Source: Rhodoplanes serenus (GTDB lineage: Bacteria > Pseudomonadota > Alphaproteobacteria > Rhizobiales > Xanthobacteraceae). Taken from it: a stretch of DNA of 64,000 nucleotides. The stretch spans positions 62,001 through 126,000 of the forward strand of contig WNKV01000011.1 in NCBI GenBank assembly GCA_009720755.1, read 5' to 3'. Shown in pieces: positions 9,042-17,340 of the stretch (positions are counted from its first letter, which is position 1; each line of letters begins with the position of its first letter). The position numbers were made by a program, and so were the translations under genes. The notes below the pieces were generated by a model, which did not search any database, had not been told where the DNA came from, and saw nothing but the letters and a program-made list of their open reading frames with translations.

Positions 9042-9899
9042 ATGGCGCAATTCATGTCTCTCGGCGATGCCGTCGCGGCGCTGGTGCGCGACGGCGACAC
9101 CGTCGCGGTCGAAGGTTTCACCCATCTCATTCCCCATGCCGCCGCCCACGAGGTGATCCGCCAGGGCCGCCGCGACCTGACGCTGGTGCGGATGACGCCC
9201 GACATCGTCTACGACCAGATGATCGGCATGGGCTGTGCGGCCAAGCTCGTCTTCTCCTGGGGCGGCAATCCCGGGGTCGGCTCGCTGCACCGCTTCCGCG
9301 ACGCCGTGCAGAACGGCTGGCCGCGGCCGCTGGCCATCGAGGAGCACGCCCACGCCGCCATGGCCAATGCCTATGCGGCCGGCGCCGCCGGGCTGCCCTT
9401 CGCGATGTTCCGCGGCTATCTCGGGGTCGACCTGCCTGCCGTGAATCCCAACATCCGCCGGGTCACCTGCCCGTTCACCGGCGAGGCGCTCGCCGCCGTG
9501 CCGGCGCTGCGGCCGGACGTCGCCATCGTCCATGCGCTGAAGGCGGACCGCGCCGGCAACGTGCTGATCGAGGGCATTCTCGGTGTCCAGAAGGAGGTGG
9601 TGCTGGCGGCGTCGCGGGCGCTGGTGACGGTCGAGGAGATCGTCGACGATCTCGGCCCCCGCAGCCCCAATGCGGTGGTCCTGCCGGGCTGGACCATCGC
9701 GGCGATCGCGCTGGTGCCGGGCGGCGCCCATCCGTCCTACGCGCACGGCTACTACCGGCGCGACAACGCCTTCTATCTCGGCTGGGACGACATCGCGCGC
9801 GATCGCGCGTCGTTCACCGCCTGGATGAAGACCAACGTGCTGGAGGCCGGTCCGGACGCCTTCGCGGCGCACCGCCGCCGCCTCGCCGTCGCGGCCTGA
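9042..9899 (+). CDS. catI: 3-oxoadipate CoA-transferase subunit A, CatI type
   Basis: 285 residues, matching the length of CatI (about 280) rather than the shorter PcaI. Conserved stretches are DTVAVEGFTHLIPHAA, RDLTLVRMTPDIVYDQMIG and FSWGGNPGVGSLHR. Together with the next gene it should move CoA from succinyl-CoA to 3-oxoadipate, the penultimate step of protocatechuate/catechol catabolism. The start is the ATG at 9042; an upstream in-frame TTG at 9036 would add only two residues. It opens the rightward aromatic operon and faces the amidohydrolase gene. A different dicarboxylate acceptor, as in glutaconate CoA-transferase, cannot be excluded. Confidence 0.82.
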   Translation: MAQFMSLGDAVAALVRDGDTVAVEGFTHLIPHAAAHEVIRQGRRDLTLVRMTPDIVYDQMIGMGCAAKLVFSWGGNPGVGSLHRFRDAVQNGWPRPLAIEEHAHAAMANAYAAGAAGLPFAMFRGYLGVDLPAVNPNIRRVTCPFTGEALAAVPALRPDVAIVHALKADRAGNVLIEGILGVQKEVVLAASRALVTVEEIVDDLGPRSPNAVVLPGWTIAAIALVPGGAHPSYAHGYYRRDNAFYLGWDDIARDRASFTAWMKTNVLEAGPDAFAAHRRRLAVAA

Positions 9900-9911
9900 G
9901 AGGAGCGCCCC

Positions 9912-10703
9912 ATGACCTCCGCCGACACGACCCTCGCCTATACGGCCACCGAGATGATGACCGTGGTGTCGGCGCGCGCGCTGACCTCGGCCGACGTCTG
10001 CTTCGTCGGCATCGGCCTGCCCTCGGCGGCCTGCAACCTCGCCCGCCTCACCCATGCGCCGGACATCACGCTGATCTACGAGTCCGGCACCATCGCGACG
10101 CGGCCGAGCGTGCTGCCGCTGTCGATCGGTGACGGGGAGCTGTGCGACACCGCACTGACCACGGTGTCGGTGCCGGAGATGTTCCGCTACTGGCTGCAAG
10201 GCGGCCGCATCACGGTCGGCTTCCTGCCCGGCGCCCAGATCGACCGCTTCGCCAATCTCAACACCACGGTGATCGGTCCTTACGATCGCCCCATTACGCG
10301 GCTGCCGGGCAGCGGCGGCGCCCCCGAGATCATGACGCATTGCGGCGAGATCTTCGTCACCATGCCGCAGAGCCGGCGCAGCTTCGTCGACAAGCTCGAC
10401 TTCGTCACCACATTCGGCCACGGCCAGGGGGGCGACCATCGGGCGCGGCTCGGCATCCGCACCAAGGGGCCGACCCGGCTGATCACCGATCTGTGCGTCT
10501 TCGAGCCCGACCCGGAGACGAAGGAGATGACGGTGACGTCGATCCACCCCGGCATCGATCGTGATCAGATCCGCGACGCCACCGGCTGGCCGGTGCGCTT
10601 CGCCGAGCGGGTCGCCGAAACGGCGCCGCCGACCGACGTCGAGCTCGAGACCCTGCGCGACCTGCACGCCCGCACGCGGCGCGCCCACGCGGCAGACACC
10701 TGA
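9912..10703 (+). CDS. catJ: 3-oxoadipate CoA-transferase subunit B, CatJ type
   Basis: 263 residues. It carries the class I CoA-transferase beta-subunit motif YESGTIATRPSVLPLSIGDG, with Glu57 as the expected CoA-thioester-forming residue. It also has VGFLPGAQIDRFANLNTTVIG and LPGSGGAPEI. It forms the active enzyme with the A subunit encoded 12 bp upstream. The size (263 against about 215 for PcaJ) groups it with CatJ and GctB. A hairpin at 10722-10744 follows the stop and may separate it from pcaHG. Confidence 0.82.
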   Translation: MTSADTTLAYTATEMMTVVSARALTSADVCFVGIGLPSAACNLARLTHAPDITLIYESGTIATRPSVLPLSIGDGELCDTALTTVSVPEMFRYWLQGGRITVGFLPGAQIDRFANLNTTVIGPYDRPITRLPGSGGAPEIMTHCGEIFVTMPQSRRSFVDKLDFVTTFGHGQGGDHRARLGIRTKGPTRLITDLCVFEPDPETKEMTVTSIHPGIDRDQIRDATGWPVRFAERVAETAPPTDVELETLRDLHARTRRAHAADT

Positions 10704-10721
10704 AAGATCGCCGCTCGAGGT

Positions 10722-10744
10722 TGCCCGGCGCGCTTCGCCGGGCA
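10722..10744 (+). terminator. Hairpin after catJ
   Basis: A perfect 9-bp stem, TGCCCGGCG (10722-10730) and CGCCGGGCA (10736-10744), with loop CGCTT. There is no U-tract, so it may be an mRNA-stabilising hairpin or weak terminator between catJ and pcaH. Confidence 0.5.
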
Positions 10745-10770
10745 CCTCGTATCAGGGGCACCTCGTATCA
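10740..10770. repeat. Duplicated 15-mer GGGCACCTCGTATCA
   Basis: Exact 15-mer at 10740-10754 and 10756-10770 (period 16). It overlaps the catJ hairpin and lies in the catJ-pcaH spacer. It belongs to the set of short tandem duplications seen across the window. Confidence 0.7.
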
Positions 10771-10843
10771 AAAGCGCGACCTCATGCCTGCCCAGCCTTG
10801 GGCGATAATCGCGCGTCCATCCAAAAATACGAACACGCGACGC

Positions 10844-10872
10844 TTGCATTCGAATTACCCGTAGCTTCAAAT
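10844..10872 (+). promoter_or_regulatory. Weak candidate promoter for pcaHG
   Basis: TTGCAT at 10844-10849 and TCAAAT at 10867-10872, 17 bp apart, in a stretch clearly richer in A and T than its surroundings and about 50 bp before pcaH. No PcaQ-type site was recognised. Confidence 0.22.
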
Positions 10873-10919
10873 AGAGGACAATCGAGACCAACGACAAAAC
10901 GGAAACGCCAAGGATCTCC

Positions 10920-11618
10920 ATGACCTTCTTCTATCCGACCGCGAGTCTCGACGCCTTCCCGCCGCGCCTCTCGCCGGGCTACCGCAGCACCCCCAAGCGC
11001 TCCCCCACCAAGCCGCTGATCCTGATGCGGCACACCCTGACCGAGCTGACCGGCCCGGTCTACGGCCAGGAGGCCGTGCAGCCCGGCGACGAGGACCTCA
11101 CCCGCCAGCATGTCGGCGAGCCGCTCGGCGAGCGCATCATCGTGCATGGCCGCGTGCTCGACGAGGACGGCCGGCCGGTGCCCGACGCGCTGGTCGAGAT
11201 CTGGCAGGCCAATGCCTGCGGACGCTACATCCATGTGGTCGACCGGCATCCGGCGCCGCTCGACCCGAACTTCACCGGCGCGGGGCGCGCCAAGACCGAC
11301 GCCGAGGGCCACTATCGCTTCGTCACCATCCGGCCCGGCGCCTATCCGTGGGGCAATCATCCGAACGCCTGGCGCCCGGCCCACATTCATTTCTCGCTGT
11401 TCGGCCACTCCTTCGTGTCGCGTCTCGTCACCCAGATGTACTTCCCGGGGGACCCGCTGTTCCCGTTTGATCCGATCTTCAACTCGGTCACCGACGAGGC
11501 GGCACGCAACCGCATGATCGCGGCGTTCGATCTCGACCACACGGTGCCCGAATGGGCGCTCGCCTATCGCTTCGACATCGTGCTGCGCGGCCGCCGCCAG
11601 ACCCCGATGGAGAGCTGA
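10920..11618 (+). CDS. pcaH: Protocatechuate 3,4-dioxygenase beta subunit PcaH
   Basis: 232 residues. The four ferric-iron ligands of intradiol dioxygenases are present at Tyr103 (GRYIH), Tyr142 (PGAYPWGN), His155 and His157 (PAHIHFS). The spacing is identical to the Pseudomonas putida enzyme (Tyr108, Tyr147, His160, His162) with a constant offset of five. The N-terminal SPGYRSTPKRSPTKPL is typical of the beta subunit. With PcaG it cleaves protocatechuate between the hydroxyls to 3-carboxy-cis,cis-muconate. The pcaG ATG follows one base after the stop. The downstream enzymes pcaB, pcaC and pcaD are not in the window. Confidence 0.96.
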   Translation: MTFFYPTASLDAFPPRLSPGYRSTPKRSPTKPLILMRHTLTELTGPVYGQEAVQPGDEDLTRQHVGEPLGERIIVHGRVLDEDGRPVPDALVEIWQANACGRYIHVVDRHPAPLDPNFTGAGRAKTDAEGHYRFVTIRPGAYPWGNHPNAWRPAHIHFSLFGHSFVSRLVTQMYFPGDPLFPFDPIFNSVTDEAARNRMIAAFDLDHTVPEWALAYRFDIVLRGRRQTPMES

Positions 11619-11619
11619 G

Positions 11620-12231
11620 ATGACGAGCGCCGAGACGACGCTTGGCATCACCCCATCTCAGACGGTCGGTCCGTTCTTCGCCTACGGGCTGACGCCGAAC
11701 GGCCAGTATCCGTGGAAGGACACCTTCGGGAACGACCTCACCGGCCCGGACATCGCGGGCGAGCGCATTCGCATCGAGGGGCGGGTGTTCGACGGCGACG
11801 GCGTCCCGATGACCGACGCCATGCTGGAAATCTGGCAGGCCGACGCGCAGGGACGCTACGCCGGCGCTGCAGGCGAGCCGCGGCGGCACACCAATGCGCA
11901 GTTCCAGGGATTTGGCCGCGCCGGCACCGACGCCGAGGGCCGCTTCGTGTTCGAGACCATCAAGCCGGGCCCGGTGCCCGGACCCGACGGCCGGCCGCAG
12001 GCCCCGCACATCCTGGTCGCGCTGTTCGCTCGCGGCATGCTGCGGCAGAGCTACACGCGCCTCTACTTCGCCGACGAGCCCGCCAATGCCGACGACCCGG
12101 TGCTCGCCCTGGTGCCGGAGGAGCGGCGCGCCACCCTGATCGCCTCGCGCACCGAGCGCGACGGCCGCGCCCTCTACACCTTCGACATCCGCATGCAGGG
12201 CGAGGCCGAGACGGTGTTCTTCGAGATCTGA
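11620..12231 (+). CDS. pcaG: Protocatechuate 3,4-dioxygenase alpha subunit PcaG
   Basis: 203 residues with the alpha-subunit signature TPSQTVGPFFAYGLTP near the N-terminus, then DGDGVPMTDAMLEIWQAD and PHILVALFARGMLRQSYTRLYF. It lacks the Tyr/His iron set of the beta subunit, as expected, and completes the alpha-beta active-site pocket. Its start lies one base after the pcaH stop, so translation is probably coupled. A 182-bp spacer then leads to the transport genes. Confidence 0.95.
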   Translation: MTSAETTLGITPSQTVGPFFAYGLTPNGQYPWKDTFGNDLTGPDIAGERIRIEGRVFDGDGVPMTDAMLEIWQADAQGRYAGAAGEPRRHTNAQFQGFGRAGTDAEGRFVFETIKPGPVPGPDGRPQAPHILVALFARGMLRQSYTRLYFADEPANADDPVLALVPEERRATLIASRTERDGRALYTFDIRMQGEAETVFFEI

Positions 12232-12413
12232 CGCGGCCCCTCCGCGCAGATTCTCCGCGCAGCGCAGGTCGCCCGCGGCCGGATCGGCCGCGGCCCGAGA
12301 ACGCCGATCGAACGACGCCGCCGAGGAGAAGCCGACCGCAAGCAACGATGACAAGACGTCGGCGCAAGACGTCGAAGCAGGTGAAGCGCAATCATGCGAA
12401 CCGGAGAGGAACC

Positions 12414-13583
12414 ATGCTCGAGCGCGTGCTGACACCCCTGGCGATCCTGCTCGGCCTTCTGGCCGGCGTGCCCGCGTCGGCGCAGGGAACCGTGAAGATC
12501 GGCGTCATCGAGGCGATGACCGGACAGCAGCAATCGACCGGCGTGCAGACGGTCGCGGCCATGCGGCTCTACATGGCCAAGCACGGCGACACCGTCGCCG
12601 GCAAGAAGATCGAGCTGGTCGTCAAGGACGACGGTGCCGTCGCCGACAACTCCAAGCGGCTCGCGCAGGAGCTGATCGTGCGCGACAAGGCGGCAGTGCT
12701 GATCGGCTTCGCGGTGACGCCGACCGCGCTCGCGGTGGCGCCGCTCTCGACCGAAGCCAAGATCCCGACCATCGTGGCCAACGCCGGCACCTCGATCATC
12801 ACCGAGCGATCGCCCTACATTCTGCGCACCAGCTTCACGCTGGCGCAGTCGAGCGTGATCATCGGCGAATGGGCCGCCCAGAACGGCATCAAGAAGGTGG
12901 TCACCCTGGTGTCGGACTACGCGCCCGGGCTCGACAGCGAGAAGACCTTCACGGAGGCGTTCACCAAGGGCGGCGGCCAAGTGGTCGAGGCGCTGCGGGT
13001 GCCGCTGATGGCGCCCGACTTCGCGCCCTTCCTCCAGCGGGCCCGCGATGCGGCGCCGGACGCCGTGTTCGTGTTCGTGCCGGCCGGCCAGGGCGGCACC
13101 TTCACCAAGCAGTTCGTCGAGCGCGGGCTCGACAAGGCCGGCATCAGGATCATCGGCCCCGGCGACGTCACCGACGACGATCTCCTCAACGCCATGGGCG
13201 ATGCGGTGCTCGGCAGCGTGACGGCCCACATGTACTCGGCCGATCATCCGTCCGCGATGAACAAGGAGTATGTCGAGGCGTTCAAGAAGGCCAACAACGG
13301 CATGCGTCCGAACTTCATGTCGGTGGGCGGCTGGGATGCCATGCACCTCGTCTACGAGGCGCTGAAGAAGACCGGCGGCGACACCAACGGCGACAAGCTC
13401 GTCGCCGCCATGAAGGGAATGGCCTGGGAGAGCCCGCGCGGCCCGATCTCCATCGACCCGGAGACCCGCGACATCGTCCAGAACATCTACATCCGCAAGG
13501 TGGAGCGCAAGAACGGCGAGCTCTACAATGTCGAGTTCGCCACCTTCGAGGCCGTCAAGGACCCGGTGAAGGCGAAGCGGTGA
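12414..13583 (+). CDS. Periplasmic substrate-binding protein of a LIV-type ABC transporter (aromatic cluster)
   Basis: 389 residues. A signal peptide (residues 1-24, LAILLGLLAGVPASAQG) is followed by a type I periplasmic binding fold: VKIGVIEAMTGQQQSTG, AGKKIELVVKDDGAVADNS, then VVTLVSDYAPGLDSEKTF. A GGAGAGGA ribosome site lies just before the ATG at 12414. It is the first gene of a five-gene ABC cassette placed straight after pcaHG, so the ligand is more likely an aromatic or ring-derived acid than leucine. That is inferred from context, since many family members bind aromatics. Confidence 0.88.
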   Translation: MLERVLTPLAILLGLLAGVPASAQGTVKIGVIEAMTGQQQSTGVQTVAAMRLYMAKHGDTVAGKKIELVVKDDGAVADNSKRLAQELIVRDKAAVLIGFAVTPTALAVAPLSTEAKIPTIVANAGTSIITERSPYILRTSFTLAQSSVIIGEWAAQNGIKKVVTLVSDYAPGLDSEKTFTEAFTKGGGQVVEALRVPLMAPDFAPFLQRARDAAPDAVFVFVPAGQGGTFTKQFVERGLDKAGIRIIGPGDVTDDDLLNAMGDAVLGSVTAHMYSADHPSAMNKEYVEAFKKANNGMRPNFMSVGGWDAMHLVYEALKKTGGDTNGDKLVAAMKGMAWESPRGPISIDPETRDIVQNIYIRKVERKNGELYNVEFATFEAVKDPVKAKR

Positions 13584-13616
13584 GCGGCGGCGGCGTGACC
13601 GAGACGCCGGTTCTCC

Positions 13617-13638
13617 CTCTCCCCGCGTGCGGGGAGAG
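13617..13638. terminator. CTCTCCCC/GGGGAGAG palindrome
   Basis: An 8-bp perfect stem with loop GCGTGC, a variant of the repeats at 4754 and 4882. It lies 34 bp after the binding-protein stop. In this position such hairpins often hold back transcription, giving more binding protein than permease; that role is inferred. Confidence 0.5.
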
Positions 13639-13694
13639 GTGAAACGCGCGATCGCGAACGCTCATCGGGACGACGGCGCCGGCCATCCACGCTC

Positions 13695-13736
13695 CACCTC
13701 GTCACCTGCACCTCGTCACCTGCACCTCGTCACCCG
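13695..13736. repeat. Three tandem copies of a 14-mer before the permease gene
   Basis: CACCTCGTCACCTG at 13695-13708 and 13709-13722 (exact), then CACCTCGTCACCCG at 13723-13736. The array ends 11 bp before the permease ATG, so it forms its translation-initiation region. Confidence 0.85.
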
Positions 13737-13747
13737 CGGCGGCCCGC

Positions 13748-14608
13748 ATGCTGACCATCCTGTTCGACGGCATCGCCTACGGCATGCTCCTGTTCGTGCT
13801 CGCCGCCGGCCTCGCCGTGACGCTCGGGCTGATGAACTTCGTCAACCTCGCCCACGGCGCCTTCGCGATGGCGGGGGGCTATGCGGCGCTGGTGCTGGTC
13901 AACCGGCTCGGACTGCCGTTCGTGGTCGGGCTCGTCGGCGCTTTCGTGTTCGCGGCGGCGCTCGGCGCGCTGCTGGAGCGCACCCTCTACGTCCACGTCT
14001 ACGCCAAGAGCCATCTCGACCAGGTGCTGTTCACCATCGGGCTCGTCTTCATGGCGGTCGCCACCGTCGACTACACCATGGGCTCGTCGCAGCAGTTCAT
14101 TGCCATCCCACCGGCGCTGCAAGGCCAGGTCACCGTGCTGGGCGTCGGCATGAGCAAGTACCGGCTGATGATCATCGCGGTCTGCGGGCTGATCACACTG
14201 CTGCTCCAGCTCGGGCTCACCCGCACCCGCTTCGGCAGTCGGCTGCGGGCCGCCGTCGACGACCAGCGGGTGGCGCGCGGCCTCGGCATCAATGTGGGCG
14301 CGGTGTTCGGCTTCACCTTCGCGTTCGGCTCCGGGCTCGCCGGCCTCGGCGGGGCGCTCGGCGCCGAGATCCTCGGGCTCGATCCGATCTTCCCGCTCAA
14401 GTACATGATCTATGTTCTGATCGTCGTGACGGTGGGCGGCACCTCGTCGATCACCGGGCCGTTCCTCGCGGCGCTGCTGCTCGGCATCGCCGACGTCGCC
14501 GGCAAGTACTACGTGCCGCAGCTCGGCGCCTTCGTGATCTACACCATCATGATCGTGGTGCTGATCCTGCGGCCGCACGGCCTGTTCGCCCGCGGCGGTG
14601 CGCGATGA
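13748..14608 (+). CDS. LIV-type ABC transporter permease (LivH family)
   Basis: 286 residues of strongly hydrophobic sequence with about eight membrane segments. It shows the LivH-type pattern LMNFVNLAHGAFAMAGGYAAL near the start and VGGTSSITGPFLAALLLGIAD late in the chain, ending RPHGLFARGGAR. It forms half of the membrane channel with the next gene, which overlaps it by 4 bp (ATGA at 14605-14608). No good ribosome site precedes the ATG; the leader is the 14-bp tandem array. Confidence 0.9.
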   Translation: MLTILFDGIAYGMLLFVLAAGLAVTLGLMNFVNLAHGAFAMAGGYAALVLVNRLGLPFVVGLVGAFVFAAALGALLERTLYVHVYAKSHLDQVLFTIGLVFMAVATVDYTMGSSQQFIAIPPALQGQVTVLGVGMSKYRLMIIAVCGLITLLLQLGLTRTRFGSRLRAAVDDQRVARGLGINVGAVFGFTFAFGSGLAGLGGALGAEILGLDPIFPLKYMIYVLIVVTVGGTSSITGPFLAALLLGIADVAGKYYVPQLGAFVIYTIMIVVLILRPHGLFARGGAR

Positions 14609-15681
14609 AGACCGACGCGACGCCTCCGGCAGCGATGTCAGAGTCCGCACCGATCCTGCCCGCTCCGCTCGACACCGCCATCGCCGCGCAGCTCGCCGCC
14701 CGCGGGCGTTGGTCGCCGTTCGAGATCCTGTTCTGGCTCGGCGCCGTCTCGACCATCTGGCTGCTGCCGGACCATCACCTGATCCTCACCGAGATTGTGA
14801 TCTGGGGCCTGTTCGCGCTCTCCCTCGACCTGATCCTCGGCTATGCCGGCATCGTCTCGCTCGGCCACGCCGCCTTCTTCGGTGTCGGTGCCTACACGGC
14901 CGGCCTGCTGGCGCGGCACGCGCTGATCGGCGAGCCGGTGGTGGCACTGCTGGTGGCCGGCCTCGCGGGCGGCGCCTTCGGGTTCCTGACCAGCTTCCTG
15001 GTGCTGCGTGGCACCGATCTGACCCGCCTGATGGTGACGCTCGGGGTGGCGCTGCTGCTGCGCGAGGTGGCCAACCGCATGGCCTGGCTCACCGGCGGCG
15101 CCGACGGGCTCCAGGGCATCACCATGCAGCCGGTGCTCGGCCTGTTCCGCTTCGACCTCTACGGCCACACCGCCTATGTCTACAGCCTCGTGGTGCTGTT
15201 CGTGCTGTTCCTTCTCGCGCGGCGGATCGTCGGTTCGCCGTTCGGCCTGTCGCTCTTGGCCATCAAGGGCAACCCGCTGCGCGCCGGCGCGATCGGCATC
15301 GGAGCGGGGCCGCGGATCGTCGCCGTCTACACGCTGGCGGCCGTCTATGCGGCGATCGCCGGCGCGCTCCTGACCCAGACGACCGCCTTCACGTCGCTCG
15401 AATCGCTCTCCTTCGACCGCTCCGCCGACGTGCTGCTGGTGCTGATCATCGGCGGCACCGGCCATCTCTATGGCGGGCTGATCGGCGCCGTGGTGTTCCG
15501 TTTCGCCCAGGACTGGCTCTCGGCGGCGACCCCGCAGTACTGGCAGTTCTGGATCGGCCTGATCCTGGTGGTCATCGTGCTGGTCGGGCGCGACCGCATC
15601 GGCGGCTGGCTGGCGCCGCTGCGCCGTGCCGGCGACCGGCTGGTCCCATGGCGCGGCGGCCGCGACGGAGGCCGGCCGTGA
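14605..15681 (+). CDS. LIV-type ABC transporter permease (LivM family)
   Basis: 358 residues with a soluble N-terminal region of about 40 residues and then the LivM membrane domain: LGYAGIVSLGHAAFFGVGAYTAG and a conserved FGFLTSFLVLRGTDLTRLMVT region. The start overlaps the previous stop (ATGA) and the stop overlaps the GTG start of the ATPase gene, so all three are translationally coupled. It pairs with the LivH-like permease. Confidence 0.9.
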   Translation: MKTDATPPAAMSESAPILPAPLDTAIAAQLAARGRWSPFEILFWLGAVSTIWLLPDHHLILTEIVIWGLFALSLDLILGYAGIVSLGHAAFFGVGAYTAGLLARHALIGEPVVALLVAGLAGGAFGFLTSFLVLRGTDLTRLMVTLGVALLLREVANRMAWLTGGADGLQGITMQPVLGLFRFDLYGHTAYVYSLVVLFVLFLLARRIVGSPFGLSLLAIKGNPLRAGAIGIGAGPRIVAVYTLAAVYAAIAGALLTQTTAFTSLESLSFDRSADVLLVLIIGGTGHLYGGLIGAVVFRFAQDWLSAATPQYWQFWIGLILVVIVLVGRDRIGGWLAPLRRAGDRLVPWRGGRDGGRP

Positions 15682-16439
15682 TCCCGGTTCTGGAGACACG
15701 CAATCTCGAAAAGCACTTCGGCGGCATCGTCGCGTCCTCGCAGGTGTCGCTGTCGGTGGCCCGCGGTGCACGCCATGCCCTGATCGGACCGAACGGCGCC
15801 GGCAAGACGACGCTCGTCAACATGCTCACCGGGGTGCTGGCGCCGTCGTCCGGCGAGATCCGGCTGGACGGCGAGGACATCACGCGGCTGCCGCCGCACC
15901 GGCGGGTGCGGCGCGGCATCGCCCGCACCTTCCAGATCAACCAGCTGTTCGCCGACCTCAATCCGGTCGAGGCACTCGGCCTCGCCATCTCGGAGCGGCT
16001 CGGCACCGGCACCCACTGGTGGCGGCGGCCGGGCAGCCGGCCCGAGGTGGTGGCCGAGATCGCGGCGCTGCTCGACCGCTTCGGCCTCGCGGATGTCCGC
16101 GGCGTGCGCACCGCGGCGCTGCCCTACGGCAAGCAGCGGCTTCTGGAGATCGCGCTCGCCTTCGCGTGCCGGCCGCGGGTGCTGCTGCTCGACGAGCCGG
16201 CCGCCGGCGTGCCGGAGGCGGAGCGGCACGAGATCCTCGCGGCCGTCGCCGGGCTGCCGGCCGATGTCGCGGTGCTGTTAATCGAGCACGACATGGACAT
16301 CGTGTTCACCTTCGCGGATCGCATCACCGTGCTGGTCAATGGCCAGATCTTCGTCGACGGGCCACCCGACGCGGTGGCGCGCGACCCCCGGGTGAAGGCC
16401 GTCTATCTCGGAGAATCGCGCGATGGCCGAGCTCCTTGA
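15678..16439 (+). CDS. LIV-type ABC transporter ATPase (LivG family)
   Basis: 253 residues starting at GTG 15678, inside the end of the previous gene (GTGA overlap). Walker A GPNGAGKTTL, a degenerate signature region around ALPYGKQRLLEIALAF and Walker B VLLLDEPAAGVPEAE are present, with the switch His in LLIEHDMDIVF. The altered signature (LPYGKQ instead of LSGGQ) is usual for LivG-type subunits. It powers uptake together with the LivF-like ATPase encoded next. Confidence 0.92.
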   Translation: MIPVLETRNLEKHFGGIVASSQVSLSVARGARHALIGPNGAGKTTLVNMLTGVLAPSSGEIRLDGEDITRLPPHRRVRRGIARTFQINQLFADLNPVEALGLAISERLGTGTHWWRRPGSRPEVVAEIAALLDRFGLADVRGVRTAALPYGKQRLLEIALAFACRPRVLLLDEPAAGVPEAERHEILAAVAGLPADVAVLLIEHDMDIVFTFADRITVLVNGQIFVDGPPDAVARDPRVKAVYLGESRDGRAP

Positions 16440-17340
16440 GATCGAACGGCTGAGTGCCGGCTACGGCGAGGCGGTGGTGCTGGCCGATGTCTCGCTCACG
16501 CTCGCCGAGGGGCGCTCGCTGGCGCTGCTCGGCCGCAATGGCATGGGCAAGACCACCCTGGTCGATGCCATCGTCGGCGTCGTCCGCCGGTTTGGTGGGA
16601 CGATTCGGCTCGCCGGCCGCGACATCGGCGGCCTGCGGCCCGACCAGCGGGCGCGCGCCGGCATCGGCTGGGTGCCGCAGGAGCGCAACATCTTCCGGTC
16701 GCTCACCGTGCATGAGAATCTCACCGCGGTGGCGCGACCGGGGGCGTGGACGCCGGCGGCGGTCTATGATCTGTTTCCGCGGCTGGCCGAGCGTCGCGGC
16801 AATCTCGGCCACCAGCTGTCCGGCGGCGAGCAGCAGATGCTGGCGATCGGTCGTGCCCTGGTGCTGAACCCACGGCTCGTCCTGCTCGACGAGCCGCTGG
16901 AGGGGCTTGCGCCGATCATCGTCGAGGAGCTGATCGCGGCGCTCGGACGGATCACCCGCCGGGAGGGGTTGTCCGCCATCCTGGTCGAGCAGAACGCCGA
17001 CAAGGTGCTGGGCGTCACCGACCAGGCGGTGGTGCTGGAGCGTGGCGCCGTCGTGTGGGCCGGCGACAGTGCGGTGCTGCGCGCCGACCGTGCCGTGCTG
17101 GAGCGGCACCTGGGCGTCGCCGACGGCAGGCCACGGCGCGCCGGTGTCGCGTCCCACCCAGACGTCGCGTCCCACCCAGACGTCGCGTCCCACCCGGACG
17201 TCGCGTCCGGCACGGACGTCGCGTCCCGCACGGACGCAGCCGCGATCCGGCCGTCGGGTGCCGCCGCCGCGGAGCCGAGATCCGACTGCGGCGAAGTGCC
17301 GCCCGATACCGGGACCCCGTTTCCGAGGAGAGGCCGATGA
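16423..17340 (+). CDS. LIV-type ABC transporter ATPase (LivF family) with an unusual repeat-bearing tail
   Basis: 305 residues against about 235 for typical LivF. Residues 1-235 form the ATPase: Walker A GRNGMGKTTLV, signature LSGGEQQMLAIG, Walker B LVLLDEPLEGLAP, and the switch region VEQNADKVLG. The remaining 70 residues are extra. Residues 242-271 are five copies of a VAS-HPD-like hexapeptide encoded by an 18-bp tandem repeat, followed by a Pro/Arg-rich end. The gene overlaps the LivG gene by 17 bp and the next start by 4 bp. The tail has no recognisable domain and probably arose by stop-codon loss and repeat expansion. Confidence 0.9.
   Translation: MAELLEIERLSAGYGEAVVLADVSLTLAEGRSLALLGRNGMGKTTLVDAIVGVVRRFGGTIRLAGRDIGGLRPDQRARAGIGWVPQERNIFRSLTVHENLTAVARPGAWTPAAVYDLFPRLAERRGNLGHQLSGGEQQMLAIGRALVLNPRLVLLDEPLEGLAPIIVEELIAALGRITRREGLSAILVEQNADKVLGVTDQAVVLERGAVVWAGDSAVLRADRAVLERHLGVADGRPRRAGVASHPDVASHPDVASHPDVASGTDVASRTDAAAIRPSGAAAAEPRSDCGEVPPDTGTPFPRRGR
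17146..17235. repeat. Five tandem copies of an 18-bp unit inside the LivF-type gene
   Basis: Unit GTCGCGTCCCACCCAGAC. Copies start at 17146, 17164, 17182, 17200 and 17218. The first two are identical, the third differs by one base, and the last two diverge more. The frame is preserved, adding six residues per copy. Confidence 0.95.

Noticed and set aside
13627-13747. In-frame extension of the LivM ORF upstream to 13627
   Set aside because: This frame passes through the LivH-type gene out of phase; the real LivM start is the ATG at 14605 that overlaps the LivH stop.
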